NCBI RefSeq assembly: GCF_022808715.1
Contig: NZ_JAKZKX010000020.1
Location: 7,760-71,759 of the forward strand
Origin: Fundidesulfovibrio agrisoli
Lineage (GTDB): Bacteria > Desulfobacterota > Desulfovibrionia > Desulfovibrionales > Desulfovibrionaceae
Direction: 5' to 3'
DNA: 64,000 nucleotides
Positions within the stretch are counted from its first letter, which is position 1. Each line of letters starts with the position of its first letter. The notes under the pieces were generated by a model. It was not told where the DNA came from, searched no databases, and saw only the letters and a list, made by a program, of their open reading frames with translations. Position numbers and translations under genes: made by a program. Positions 38,036 to 47,323 of this stretch are shown piece after piece.

Positions 38036-39823
38036 CTAGTGCTGGATGGCGTCGATGAGCTTCTGGAGCTTCTGGGCCAGCACCGCCAGGTCGGCCACGG
38101 CCCGGGCCGAGTGGCCCATGCCGTCCGTGGTCTCGGAGGTGACGCGGCGAATGTCGTCCACGGCGCGGTTGATCTCCTCGCTGGCGGCGGACTGCTCCTC
38201 GGCGGCGGTGGCGATGGAGCGCACCTGGTCCGAGGTGTGGTTGACCAGCTCCACGATGTGGCGCAGGGCCTCGCCGGACTGCTTGGCCAGGCCGGTGGCC
38301 AGGTCGATGGACTCGCCGGCCGCCTCCACGCTCTTGATGTTCTCTCTCGCCCCGGTCTGGATGGCTCCGATGACCTCGCCCACCTCCTTGGTGGCGTTCA
38401 TGGTCTTCTCGGCCAGCTTGCGCACTTCGTCGGCCACGACCGCGAAGCCGCGCCCCGCGTCGCCCGCGCGGGCGGCCTCGATGGCGGCGTTGAGGGCCAG
38501 GAGGTTGGTCTGGTCTGCGATGTCGGAGATCACGTCCAGGATGCGGCTGATGTCCTCGGTCTGCTTGCCCAGGGCGGCCATCTGCTGCTTGAGCTTCTGG
38601 GCGTTGTCGCTGACCTCCTGGAAGGAGGACATGGACTTGGCCACGATGGCCTCGCCGCTGCGGGCCTCGGTGCGGGCCTGCTCGGCGGCCTCGGCCGCGG
38701 CGGAGGAGTTGCGGGCCACCTCCAGCACGGTGGCGTTCATCTCCTCCATGGAGGTGGCGGTCTCCTCGGTGCGCTGGTTCTGGATCTCCGCGCCCTTGTT
38801 GACCTCCTCCACCTGGGCGGAGAGCGCCTCGGAGGCCAGGGCCACCTGCCGGGCGATCTCGGAGGATTCCTGGGCCACGGTGGACATGGTGGCGAGCAGC
38901 CCGGTGACCTTGGCCTCCTGGGCCTGGGCCTCCTGCATGGCCTGCTCGGCGTTCTTCTTCTGCCGCTCCGCTTCGGCGGTCTTGTTCACGGCCTCGTCCA
39001 TCTTCTCGTGCAGCCGGCCCACCATGGAGGAGAGGGCGTTCTTGAGGGTGAGCAGTTCGGCGGTGAACGCGCCCTTGGGCTGCGCGTTCAGGTCGCCCCC
39101 GGCCACGGTCTCGGCGAACTCCTGGATGTGCGTCAGGGGGCGTAGGATGCCGCTGCTCACCAGCCACCAGGCCACGGCCACCACGGCGCCAAGCAGCAGC
39201 AGGGTGATGACGCCGGTGTACACGGCCGCCTGCATGGTCTGCTTGTGGCTGCGTTCCAGGGAGGAGATGATCTCGAACGCGCCGTGAACCTCGCCGGCCT
39301 TCCAGCCTTCCTTCACGCCGCCCAGGGGGTCCTTCTCGCCCTTGGTGTCGCCGTGGCAGTAGAGGCACTCCTGGGTCAGGCGAATGGGCCGGAAGTAGCG
39401 GATCTTGTCGGGCTCCCTGACCACATATTCATCAAGTTTCCTGGATTCGAGCTCGGCCAGGATCTTGCGCTCCTGCTCGGTGGGCTCGTTCCTGGGGTTG
39501 CGCGGAGAGACTTTTGGCACCCGGAACTGGTAGCCCAGCTTGGAGGCGTTCTCCTGCGCCATGGTGATGGCCGTTATGACGGGCACGGCTTCGAGCAAAC
39601 GATCTTTGGGAAGCTGATCCAGAGGCATTATAATTCCGCGCTCAAGTTTGCGCGACATCTCCGTGCGCCCGGCCTCGGCCATATAGACTATGCCTCGTGC
39701 CTCCTGCAGGATGGCCTGTTCGGACGACTCGGAGATGGAGAGCATCTCCTGGACGAACATGGCGGCTGCGAGGACCAGGGGGCCGACAATGGCCGTGAGC
39801 AGGATTTTCCACTTGATGCTCAT
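38036..39823 (-). CDS. Methyl-accepting chemotaxis protein with heme-type (DUF3365) sensor domain
   Basis: 595-residue chemoreceptor. An N-terminal helix (7-27), a periplasmic domain with CLYCH at 153-157 (c-type heme motif, Tll0287-like/DUF3365), a second helix (about 188-212, [15 protein letters not shown]), a HAMP domain ([18 protein letters not shown] near 218) and a long coiled-coil signalling domain with the conserved tip [18 protein letters not shown] and [24 protein letters not shown] is upstream of ATG 39823; the earlier in-frame ATG is unlikely. The same sensor type is on the kinase at 4291. Ligand (redox or gas) is inferred. Confidence 0.92.
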   Translation of the reverse strand: MSIKWKILLTAIVGPLVLAAAMFVQEMLSISESSEQAILQEARGIVYMAEAGRTEMSRKLERGIIMPLDQLPKDRLLEAVPVITAITMAQENASKLGYQFRVPKVSPRNPRNEPTEQERKILAELESRKLDEYVVREPDKIRYFRPIRLTQECLYCHGDTKGEKDPLGGVKEGWKAGEVHGAFEIISSLERSHKQTMQAAVYTGVITLLLLGAVVAVAWWLVSSGILRPLTHIQEFAETVAGGDLNAQPKGAFTAELLTLKNALSSMVGRLHEKMDEAVNKTAEAERQKKNAEQAMQEAQAQEAKVTGLLATMSTVAQESSEIARQVALASEALSAQVEEVNKGAEIQNQRTEETATSMEEMNATVLEVARNSSAAAEAAEQARTEARSGEAIVAKSMSSFQEVSDNAQKLKQQMAALGKQTEDISRILDVISDIADQTNLLALNAAIEAARAGDAGRGFAVVADEVRKLAEKTMNATKEVGEVIGAIQTGARENIKSVEAAGESIDLATGLAKQSGEALRHIVELVNHTSDQVRSIATAAEEQSAASEEINRAVDDIRRVTSETTDGMGHSARAVADLAVLAQKLQKLIDAIQH

Positions 39824-39903
39824 GAATAACACTCCGTGTGAAGAGAGTTCATACCCTGAATACGGCCGGGTTGAAAAAATGGTGAGAGAAAAAGAAGGGT
39901 TCG

Positions 39904-41031
39904 TCAAGTTGCCGATTTGAAATATGCGGCCACGGCGGCATCGGCGGAGTCACCCCAGCGGAACTGCGCGGCCTGCTCCAGCCCGCGCAGGCGCATCGCT
40001 TCGCAGAGCTCGCGTTCGTGGGCGAGGCGCCGCATGGCCTGGGCCATTTCGCCGGGGTCGGAGGGGTTTTTCAGGTACAGGCAGGCCTCGCCGCCCACCT
40101 CGGGCAGGCTGGCGGCGTCGGCGGTTATCACGGGGCAGCCGCAGGCCATGGCCTCAAGCACGGGCAGGCCGAAGCCCTCGTACATGCTGGGGTACACCAG
40201 GGCCAGCGCGTCGGAGTAGAGCCCGGGCAGGGCCTCGTCCGGCACGTAGCCCAGTTCGATCACCCGGCCGCGCCCGGCGGCGTCGGACGCCCAGCCGCTC
40301 CAGCCGGCCAGCACCAGGGGGATGTCCAGGCCGCTTTGCGCCAGGGCCTTGGGGATCACCTGCGGGTTCTTGCGCGGATCGTTGGTGCCCAGGAAGAAGA
40401 AGTACCTCTCGCCCGGGGCCAGGCCGGGAACGCTTGATTCGCCGGAGCGGGGGCGGAAGAACTCCGGGTCTACGGCGTTGTAGGTGATGTCCACCATGTC
40501 CTCCGGGATGCCCAGCACATCGCGCATCTCGCGCCGGGTGAAGCGGGACACGGCCAGATAGCGGGAGACGCGCATCAGGCGGCGGCGGAAGAACAGGTTG
40601 GAGAACAGCACGCGCTCCCGGGGGTGGTGCTGCGGGTAGCGGATGAGGGAGAGGTCGTGCACGGTGAACACGGTCTTCACCCCACGGGGGGCCAGGAAGG
40701 GGAAGAAGGCGGCCTCGTGGTAGACGTCGAAGCCCTTGGCCGCGTTGTAGAAGGCCCATTCGCGCCGGGCGTGCACGGCCAGGCGCGCGGCCAGGGCGGC
40801 GGCCGGGGGCAGGCTCCACAGGAGTTTCGTCAGACGGGAGCGCCCGGCCACGCTGGCCGCCGGGGCGGGCATGGAGGGCAGCACGCGCCGCCCGTCGAAA
40901 TAGGAGAGAGAGACCTCGGAGCCGTGGCGGCTCTCGATGTGCGCGCAGAGGCAGCGCAGGTAGCGCCCGATGCCGGTGTTGACCCCGGTCAGGGGCACCG
41001 CGTTGACGATGACTTTGAGCTTGCGGGCCAC
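39904..41031 (-). CDS. Family 4 glycosyltransferase
   Basis: 375-residue GT-B glycosyltransferase. N-terminal domain has [17 protein letters not shown] near 7-23. The C-terminal nucleotide-sugar domain has [18 protein letters not shown] near 220, [22 protein letters not shown] near 295 with the E-x7-E motif, and [12 protein letters not shown]. Start is GTG 41031 with AAGGAG four bases upstream; the longer open frame would run through the hairpin repeat. No signal or helix, so it acts at the cytoplasmic membrane face. Sugar and acceptor are unknown. It lies in the surface polysaccharide cluster, downstream of a second GT4 gene on the same strand. Confidence 0.9.
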   Translation of the reverse strand: MARKLKVIVNAVPLTGVNTGIGRYLRCLCAHIESRHGSEVSLSYFDGRRVLPSMPAPAASVAGRSRLTKLLWSLPPAAALAARLAVHARREWAFYNAAKGFDVYHEAAFFPFLAPRGVKTVFTVHDLSLIRYPQHHPRERVLFSNLFFRRRLMRVSRYLAVSRFTRREMRDVLGIPEDMVDITYNAVDPEFFRPRSGESSVPGLAPGERYFFFLGTNDPRKNPQVIPKALAQSGLDIPLVLAGWSGWASDAAGRGRVIELGYVPDEALPGLYSDALALVYPSMYEGFGLPVLEAMACGCPVITADAASLPEVGGEACLYLKNPSDPGEMAQAMRRLAHERELCEAMRLRGLEQAAQFRWGDSADAAVAAYFKSAT

Positions 41032-41083
41032 GGGGGCTCCTTGATGGTGCTTGATGCGGCCGGAGGCTCTCCCGTTTGTCCCG

Positions 41084-41171
41084 GCTCCAGCCGTGGCCTC
41101 CGCGCCGCCGAAACGCCGCTGTATTTGAAGAACATCGCCGCTTCGGCGGCGCGGAGGCCACGGCTGGACCC
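41084..41171. repeat. Long hairpin repeat with conserved loop, copy 2
   Basis: Positions 41086-41112 and 41142-41168 form a perfect 27-bp stem. The loop contains the 19-nt core GCTGTATTTGAAGAACATC (41118-41136) that is identical to copy 1 at 37-55. Outer stem sequences (TCCAG, CGTGGCCTC) and the trailing GGACCC are shared too, but the inner stem differs at several paired positions. It lies between two minus-strand glycosyltransferase genes, upstream of the GTG start at 41031. Confidence 0.8.
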
Positions 41172-41234
41172 AGCGCGGTTCACCGCGTCTGAAACGGGGC
41201 AAACATACAAGGCTTCATCCGGCAAATATCCCTG

Positions 41235-42332
41235 TCAGCGCGTGACGTCCGCGATCACCGTGGCCATCTTCTCCCGGAAGGCGGCCTCGTCGAACAGCTT
41301 CGCGCGCTCCTCGCAGGCCTGGCGCATGGAGAGGGCCAGCTCCGGGGTCATCTGGGCCACGGCCCGGGCAACGTCTTCCGCGCTGGGGTTGGCCCGCAGC
41401 AGGATGCCGGTGCGGCCTTCCCGCACGGTCTCCAGCAGGCCGCCCTCGGCCACGCCGATCACGGGCTTGCCCGCGGCCATGGACTCCACCGGGGAGATGC
41501 CGAAGTCCTCGTCGCGGGGGATGTAGATGGTGGCAAGACAGGTCCCGGTCAGGCGGCGCAGCTCCGCGGGGCTGACCCAGCCGCGCACCTCGATGTTTAC
41601 GGCCTCGGCGCACATGGCCCGCACCTTCTCCAGTTCGCTGCCGCCCGAGACGATGACGAGGCGCTTCTCCGGCATGCCGAGGAAGGCCTCGGCGATGACC
41701 TCCACCCGCTTGAGCCGGTCCACCCGGGCGGTGGAGAGGTAGAAATCCTCCTGGGCGATCCAGGGGAAGTCGGCCGTGCGCACCGGCGGCGGCACCACCA
41801 CGGAGTCCAACTGGAGGAAGCTCCCCAGCCGGTGGGCCACGTTCTGGGAGTTGGCCACGATCACGTCCATGGCCCGGGCGGCCTTGGCGTAGGCCCGCTC
41901 GAAGGCCCAGAGGAAGGCCGCGTAGGCCTGGCGCTTGAGCGGCTGCTTGCCGCGCAGGTAGAAGTCGCGCTGGTCGTAGAGGATGCGCGGGGGCGTGTGG
42001 CAGTAGAGGATCTTCTTGCCCGCGATGCGCTTGTACGCCAGCGGGGCCAGGGAGCCGCTGAACAGGGAGTAGGGCGGCGCGCTGGCGGGAAATTCGGCGA
42101 AGGTGCGCCAGAAGCACGCCGTCTCGGACCAGCGGGCCAGGTCGGGAAAGCGTTCCCGGGCGCGCATGTCCATGGGCGGGCGGTCCTTGAAGAAGCCCTC
42201 GGGGAAGGCCTGGGCGTTGAACTGCGCGGTCCAGAGGATGCCGCCGGTCAGTTCGGCCAGGCACTGGGCGACCTTCTCCCCCCCGCCGGGGAAGGCGAAG
42301 GCGTCGTGCAAAATGAGGGGGCTGTGGCGCAT
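41235..42332 (-). CDS. Family 4 glycosyltransferase
   Basis: 365-residue GT-B enzyme. The N-terminus starts LILHDAFAFPGGGEKVAQCL, with the glycine-rich donor loop near 15. Other marks are YCHTPPRILYDQRDFYL near 105, NSQNVAHRL near 158, STARVDRLKRVEVIAEAFLG near 195 and EDFGISPVESMAAGKPVIG near 270 (E-x7-E). ATG 42332 (MRHSPLIL) is chosen by alignment; the ribosome site is weak. It is divergent from the radical SAM gene at 42445, with a palindrome in the shared promoter region. Confidence 0.88.
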   Translation of the reverse strand: MRHSPLILHDAFAFPGGGEKVAQCLAELTGGILWTAQFNAQAFPEGFFKDRPPMDMRARERFPDLARWSETACFWRTFAEFPASAPPYSLFSGSLAPLAYKRIAGKKILYCHTPPRILYDQRDFYLRGKQPLKRQAYAAFLWAFERAYAKAARAMDVIVANSQNVAHRLGSFLQLDSVVVPPPVRTADFPWIAQEDFYLSTARVDRLKRVEVIAEAFLGMPEKRLVIVSGGSELEKVRAMCAEAVNIEVRGWVSPAELRRLTGTCLATIYIPRDEDFGISPVESMAAGKPVIGVAEGGLLETVREGRTGILLRANPSAEDVARAVAQMTPELALSMRQACEERAKLFDEAAFREKMATVIADVTR

Positions 42333-42380
42333 TGGCGTTCGCGTTTTTTTGGGATAGAAGCGGCTGGCTGTTGTGCATAT

Positions 42381-42399
42381 CCAGGGCTGTGAGCCCTGG
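42381..42399. promoter_or_regulatory. Palindrome in a divergent promoter region
   Basis: CCAGGGCT-GTG-AGCCCTGG is a perfect 8-bp inverted repeat with a 3-bp spacer, placed between the divergent genes starting at 42332 and 42445. It could be an operator or an mRNA stem in the 5' leader of the glycosyltransferase. No matching site is seen elsewhere in the window. Confidence 0.4.
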
Positions 42400-42444
42400 C
42401 AACCCAAATCATTCCAACATCAACCCATCCCGTAAATATACCAT

Positions 42445-43926
42445 ATGAATGTTCTCGTGGCCAACCTGGCCGGCGTCAAGGTGGAAGCCGACGGATCGGT
42501 GAAACACTTCATCAAGGCGGGCTCGCGCTGGCCCATGACCATCGGCAAGTCCCGCTCGGTGGACTACTATCCCTTCCCCTTCTGGCTGGCCTACACCCTG
42601 GCCGTGCTCAAGCGCGACACCAAGGCCGACGCCCGGGGCCTGGACGGCGTCGTGCTGGACCTCACCGGCGACGAGCTGCTGAAGGAGATCGTGGCCCGCA
42701 AGCCCGGCCTGCTGGTGGTGGAGCTGGCCTCCCTCACCCTGGCGGACGACCTGGCCTTCCTGACCCAGGTCAAGGCCGCCACGGGCTGCAAGGTGGTGGT
42801 CTGCGGCAACTACGCCACCGTGACCCACAAGGAGCTGCTGGCCGAAAACGACTGCCTCGATTTCGCCGTGCGCGGCGAATACGAGCTGGCCGTGCGCGAC
42901 CTGGTGCTGGCGCTCATGGACGGCGGCGACGTCTCCGGCGTGCTGGGCCTGGCCTGGAAGGGCCCCGAAGGCGTGGTGGTCAACGAGGCCCGCCCCCTGC
43001 TGGCCGACCTGGACGAGCTGCCCTTCCCGGACCGCGACGATTTCCCGGCCACCATCTACCCCGACTTCACGCTCTACAGCCCCTGCATCAACATCCTCTC
43101 CAGCCGGGGCTGCCCCTGCGGCTGCGTCTACTGCCAGGAGAGGCACGTGATGTACGCCTCCCCCAAGTACCGCGCCCGCTCGGCCAAATCCGTGGTGGAC
43201 GAGATGCAGTACTGCCAGGAGCGCTTCGGGGCGCGCCAGTTCTACTTCGACGACCAGAGCTTCGTGGTGCGCAAGCCCCACGTGATGGAAATCTGCGAGG
43301 AGATCACCCGACGGGGCCTCAAGGTGCCCTGGACCGTCATGGGCGACGCCATGTTCGTGGACCGCGAGATGCTCGCGGCCATGGCCAAGGCCGGGTGCAT
43401 CGGCATGAAGTTCGGCGTGGAGTCGGCCGAGCAGTCCATCCTGAAGACCATCGGCAAGCCCCTGGACCTGGAGAAGGCCAAGCAGGTGGCCAAATGGTGC
43501 AAGGAGCTGGGCATCCGCACCCACGCCACCTTCTGCCTGGGCCTGCCCGGCGAGACCGAGGAGACCATCCGCAAGTCCATGGCCTACATGGAGGAGATCG
43601 AGGTGGATACGGCCCAGGTCTCCAAGGCGGTGCCGTATCCGGGCACGCCCATGTACAAGTGGGCGCAGGAGAACGGCTACCTCACCACCACGGACCTCTC
43701 CCGCTTCGACGGCATGGGCTCCTCCATCATCAGCTACCCCGGCCTCTCCGCCGAGGACATCGACCGCTGGTACGCGGAGTTCTCCCGCCGGGTGGCGCGC
43801 AAGAAGGTGCTCAAGTACCTCCTTGAGCCCGGCCAGAGCTTCTCCATCATGGCCGAGATGGTCCGGCGCAAGGGCCTGGCGAGCCTGCTCAAGTCCCTCT
43901 ACACCTTCGTGAGGCGGGCCTTCTGA
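42445..43926 (+). CDS. B12-binding-type radical SAM protein
   Basis: 493 residues. The N-terminal Rossmann-like domain (about 1-165; VVLDLTGDELLKEIVARKPGLLVVE split near 70-95) resembles cobalamin-binding modules, although a DxHxxG cobalamin ligand is not evident. The radical SAM domain has GCPCGCVYCQ near 221 (CxxxCxxC), DDQSFVVRKPHVMEIC near 272 and KFGVESAEQSILKTIGKPL near 325. Such enzymes act in hopanoid, tetrapyrrole, methylthio and polysaccharide modification. Its stop overlaps the start of the WecA-like gene by one base, so it likely serves the glycan pathway; the reaction is unknown. Confidence 0.85.
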   Translation: MNVLVANLAGVKVEADGSVKHFIKAGSRWPMTIGKSRSVDYYPFPFWLAYTLAVLKRDTKADARGLDGVVLDLTGDELLKEIVARKPGLLVVELASLTLADDLAFLTQVKAATGCKVVVCGNYATVTHKELLAENDCLDFAVRGEYELAVRDLVLALMDGGDVSGVLGLAWKGPEGVVVNEARPLLADLDELPFPDRDDFPATIYPDFTLYSPCINILSSRGCPCGCVYCQERHVMYASPKYRARSAKSVVDEMQYCQERFGARQFYFDDQSFVVRKPHVMEICEEITRRGLKVPWTVMGDAMFVDREMLAAMAKAGCIGMKFGVESAEQSILKTIGKPLDLEKAKQVAKWCKELGIRTHATFCLGLPGETEETIRKSMAYMEEIEVDTAQVSKAVPYPGTPMYKWAQENGYLTTTDLSRFDGMGSSIISYPGLSAEDIDRWYAEFSRRVARKKVLKYLLEPGQSFSIMAEMVRRKGLASLLKSLYTFVRRAF

Positions 43927-45479
43927 TGCTGCGCTGGATCGCCGGGGTTTTCGCCGTGGGCCTGGCCACGGCGCTCCTGGCCACCCCGCTGGCGGCCCGC
44001 TTCGGGCGCGCCTTCGGCTTCATGGACGCCCCCCAGGGCCGCAAGGTGCACACCCAGCCCATCCCGCGCTGCGGCGGGCTGGCCCTGGTGCTCTCCTTCT
44101 TCGCGGCGGTGGCCCTGGCCGCCTTCGCGGATTTCCACGGCACGGGCAGGCTCATCCCGCGCGGCCAGATGCTGGCCGTGTACGCGGGCGGGCTGTTCAT
44201 CTTCCTGGTGGGCTTCGTGGACGACCGCAGGCCCCTGCCCGCCAAGCTCAAGTTCCTGGCCCAGATCGCGGCGGCCAGCATCTGCTTCTTCGGCGGGGTG
44301 CGCATCGAGTCCTTCAGCATGGGGGAGATGTTCTCCCTGCACCTGAACCAGGACGTGCTCTCCTACGGGCTCACGGTGTTCTGGTTCGTGCTGTTCATCA
44401 ACGCCATCAACTTGATCGACGGCCTGGACGGCCTGGCCGCGGGCGTGGCCTTCTTCGTCTGCGCGGTGCAGGTGGTGCTGGCCACCATGCGCGCGGACCC
44501 CTTGCCCGCCATGCTCTTCGCGGCCCTGGGCGGCGGGGCGCTGGGCTTTCTGCGCTACAACTTCAACCCGGCCACCATCTTCCTGGGCGACGGAGGCAGC
44601 TACTTCCTGGGCTACATGGTGGCGGCGCTCTCCATTCTGTCCTCCTCCAAGTCGCAGGTGGGCGCCACCATCCTCATGCCCATCCTGGCCTTCGGCGTGC
44701 CCCTCTTGGACACCCTGACCTCGCCCCTGCGCCGCTTCGTGCGCGGCAAGAAGATGTTCGAGCCGGACCGCCAGCACGTGCACCACAACCTGATCGCCAA
44801 GGGCTGGTCCCAGCGCAAGGCCGTGGTCTTCCTCTACGGGGTCACGGCCTTCCTGGCCGTGATGGCCGTGCTCATCGTGAACATGCGCGACGTGCCCGCT
44901 GGCCTGTTCATCCTGCTGCTCGGCGGGGCGCTGATCCTGTTCGTGCGCAAGGCCGGGTACTTCAGCTATTTCGCGGTGGACAAGGTCTTCGGCTGGATTC
45001 GCGACATCTCCGACGTGGCCGGGGTCAGCCAGGGGCGGCGCACCTTCCTGAACATGCAGATCGAGATTTCCCAGGCCCCGGACCTGCCCACCATGTGGGA
45101 GAACGTCTGCGAGGCCCTGGAGCAGCTCGGGTTCGACCTGGGCGAGATGATGCTCACACAGGAGGCGGCCCCCAAGACCGGGATGGCCCCCCTGGCCCCG
45201 CACGACATGGCCGGGAGCGCCTGCGGCCCGGTCTCCTGCCCGAGGGTGTTCGAGTGGCAGCGCGCCGACCTGGACCGCGACAAGCGCGAATTCCTCACCG
45301 AGCGGTCGCTGCTCAAGGTGGAGCTGCCGCTCATCAGCAAGGGCGGCGCGGCCATGGGCGTGCTCTGGCTGGTGAAGAACCTCACCGACGACACCCAGTC
45401 CGACTACACCCTGCGCCGCGTGGAGCAGCTTCGGCGCACCGTGGTCTCCACCCTGGAGCGGCTCTCCGCCCCCCGCTGA
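43926..45479 (+). CDS. WecA/MraY-like phosphoglycosyl transferase with C-terminal extra domain
   Basis: 517 residues. The first about 340 form a polytopic UDP-HexNAc:polyprenol-phosphate transferase: VDDRRPLPAKLKF near 98, NAINLIDGLDGLAAGVAF near 158, FLGDGGSYFLGY near 219 and RQHVHHNLIAKG near 280 (HxHH motif). It starts lipid-linked glycan synthesis. The last about 150 residues (from NMQIEISQAPDLPTMWENV) are a soluble alpha/beta region resembling a GAF-like domain, absent from the usual 340-360-residue enzymes. The start shares TGATG with the radical SAM gene and the stop overlaps the next glycosyltransferase. Confidence 0.9.
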   Translation: MLRWIAGVFAVGLATALLATPLAARFGRAFGFMDAPQGRKVHTQPIPRCGGLALVLSFFAAVALAAFADFHGTGRLIPRGQMLAVYAGGLFIFLVGFVDDRRPLPAKLKFLAQIAAASICFFGGVRIESFSMGEMFSLHLNQDVLSYGLTVFWFVLFINAINLIDGLDGLAAGVAFFVCAVQVVLATMRADPLPAMLFAALGGGALGFLRYNFNPATIFLGDGGSYFLGYMVAALSILSSSKSQVGATILMPILAFGVPLLDTLTSPLRRFVRGKKMFEPDRQHVHHNLIAKGWSQRKAVVFLYGVTAFLAVMAVLIVNMRDVPAGLFILLLGGALILFVRKAGYFSYFAVDKVFGWIRDISDVAGVSQGRRTFLNMQIEISQAPDLPTMWENVCEALEQLGFDLGEMMLTQEAAPKTGMAPLAPHDMAGSACGPVSCPRVFEWQRADLDRDKREFLTERSLLKVELPLISKGGAAMGVLWLVKNLTDDTQSDYTLRRVEQLRRTVVSTLERLSAPR

Positions 45480-46618
45480 TGCGCGTCCTGCACCTGGGTA
45501 AATATTATCCGCCTGTGGAAGGCGGGATCGAGACGGTCACCAGCCAGCTGGCCCGGGGGCTCACCGCCCTGGGCGCGCGCAGCGACGTGCTCTGCGCCCA
45601 GCCCCGGGGGGACATGCCCGAGCTCCGCGAGGAGTTGGAGGGCCACACCGTGTACCGCGCGGCCACGCCCCTGGTGGCGGCCTCCACGCCCGTCTCGCGG
45701 CGCTACGTGCGCCTGCTGGCCGAACTGGCCCCGGCCTACGACGTGCTGCACCTGCACTGCCCCAACCCCCTGGCCGCCCTGGCCCTGCGCCTGGTCAACC
45801 CGCGCGCCAAGGTGGTGGTGCACTGGCACAGCGACGTGATACGCCAGAAATACTTCAATAAGATATACAGGCTTATGCTGGGCGACTGGCTGGCCCGCCG
45901 CGCCGATGCGGTGATCGGGGCCACCCGCGCCCACATCGAGGATTCGGAGTACGCAAAAGCCTTCGCCCCCAGGGCCCACATCATCCCCTTCTGCATGGAG
46001 GCCGGGCCCTTCGCGCCCGAATTGCTGGATAAGGCCGCCCTGGCCCGCCTGCGGGCGCGCTTCCCGGGCCGCAAGGCCGTGTTCGCCCTGGGGCGGCTCA
46101 TCTCCTACAAGGGGTTCGAGCACCTGGTGGACGCCGCCGCGTTGCTGCCGCCCGAGTGGGTGGCGCTCATCGGCGGCACAGGGCCGCTCAAGAGGGAGCT
46201 GGAGGCGCGCATTCAGGCCAAGGGGCTGGAGGGCCGGGCCGTGCTGCTGGGCCGTGTGGAGCAAGAGGAGCTGTCGGCGCACTTCGCCTTCAGCCGCGTG
46301 TTCTGCCTGCCCTCGGTGACGCGCGCCGAGATGTTCGGCATGGTCCAGTTGGAGGCCATGGCTTGCAGCAGGCCCGTGGTCTCCACGCGGATCGCCGGGT
46401 CGGGCGTGCCCCTGGTGAATGAGCACGGGGTCACGGGGCTGACCGTGCCGCCCGGGGATGCCGGGGCGCTGGCGCGGGCCATCCTGGAGATCGACGCGGA
46501 CGAGGCGCGCTGGCAGGCAATGGGAGCTGCCGGGCTGGAGGCCGTGCGCACGAGGTTCGCGCCGGAGGCGATGTTCGAGGCTGTTTTGGGAGTGTACAGG
46601 GAGATTTGCGGCGGGTAG
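45479..46618 (+). CDS. Family 4 glycosyltransferase
   Basis: 379-residue GT-B enzyme starting MRVLHLGKYYPPVEGGIETV, the standard GT4 opening. LHLHCPNPLAALAL near 92 and HWHSDVIRQKYF near 118 follow; the C-terminal domain has FALGRLISYKGFEHLVDAA near 205, EMFGMVQLEAMACSRPVVST near 285 (E-x7-E) and GVTGLTVPPGD. Its ATG overlaps the WecA-like stop, so the three genes form one operon, with this enzyme probably adding the second sugar to the lipid carrier. Specificity is not readable. Confidence 0.92.
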   Translation: MRVLHLGKYYPPVEGGIETVTSQLARGLTALGARSDVLCAQPRGDMPELREELEGHTVYRAATPLVAASTPVSRRYVRLLAELAPAYDVLHLHCPNPLAALALRLVNPRAKVVVHWHSDVIRQKYFNKIYRLMLGDWLARRADAVIGATRAHIEDSEYAKAFAPRAHIIPFCMEAGPFAPELLDKAALARLRARFPGRKAVFALGRLISYKGFEHLVDAAALLPPEWVALIGGTGPLKRELEARIQAKGLEGRAVLLGRVEQEELSAHFAFSRVFCLPSVTRAEMFGMVQLEAMACSRPVVSTRIAGSGVPLVNEHGVTGLTVPPGDAGALARAILEIDADEARWQAMGAAGLEAVRTRFAPEAMFEAVLGVYREICGG

Positions 46619-46708
46619 GCGTGCCGTCAGATTATCGAGGTCGCATCGAACGAAAACCGGCACTGTTAGTATTCATCGAACACCATGTCCGCGCAATGGG
46701 AGTCTCTG

Positions 46709-47197
46709 ATGAAAACGAGTTGCCTCATCTGCTTGGCGGTTCTGCTCTTCATCTTTTCGCATGATGTCTTCCCCGTGCATGCTTCTGGACAGTATTGCGG
46801 CTACGAAGCAGATGCCCAGTTTCTCGCCGATAATTTCAGCAAATTATACAGTGAAGATTACAGCGGATTCTGGCTGATATTTAATCGCGTGGCAAAAGAG
46901 GCTGTAGCGTGTACAAATGCTGAAGATACTGCAGGTTTTCTTGTGCTGGCAAAACAGGTCGAGGGGAATGCTGAAGTAACGGAAGCATTCATGCACGTGA
47001 TGGAGGAGGGGATATTTGAGAAAAATGCAGAGTGTCTCGTAAATGCTTTAACCATGGTTGACGCGCATTCTGCTCGAGTTATCCTCGATGATTTGAAGAA
47101 TCCAATGTATATTGATGAGTCATTCGTGCGAAATAAGATGCAAGGAATGTCAGTTGATGGCAAGCGAGCGGAGTTGGTGCGTGAATATTTCAAATGA
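46709..47197 (+). CDS. AT-rich secreted hypothetical protein
   Basis: 162 residues. A signal peptide (MKTSCLICLAVLLFIFSHD, cleavage likely near VHA-SG at 25) leads to an all-helical looking mature domain (DAQFLADNFSKLYSEDYSGF, AKEAVACTNAEDTAGFLVLA, AFMHVMEEGIFEKNAECLVN, MYIDESFVRNKM). Three cysteines of the mature part could form a disulfide. Codon use is strikingly AT-rich (TTT, AAA, AAT, GAT frequent) compared with all neighbours, pointing to recent acquisition. GGGAG precedes ATG 46709. I do not know the family. It could be an immunity or inhibitor-type protein, but nothing shows that directly. Confidence 0.7.
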   Translation: MKTSCLICLAVLLFIFSHDVFPVHASGQYCGYEADAQFLADNFSKLYSEDYSGFWLIFNRVAKEAVACTNAEDTAGFLVLAKQVEGNAEVTEAFMHVMEEGIFEKNAECLVNALTMVDAHSARVILDDLKNPMYIDESFVRNKMQGMSVDGKRAELVREYFK

Positions 47198-47323
47198 AAA
47201 ACACAGAGTATAATGCACAGTAATGACAAGTTGCGCTGGGACGGCAGCCATGCTGATACTATAATCAGATTTCGCCATGCGTAACAGTGTAGTTGATGAT
47301 GCGATCAGAACGCCAAGCACGAG

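Noticed and set aside
39904-41202. Longer start (41202) of the glycosyltransferase, reading through the hairpin repeat
   Set aside because: The GTG at 41031 has AAGGAG four bases upstream and the protein similarity begins there; the extra residues merely translate the repeat.
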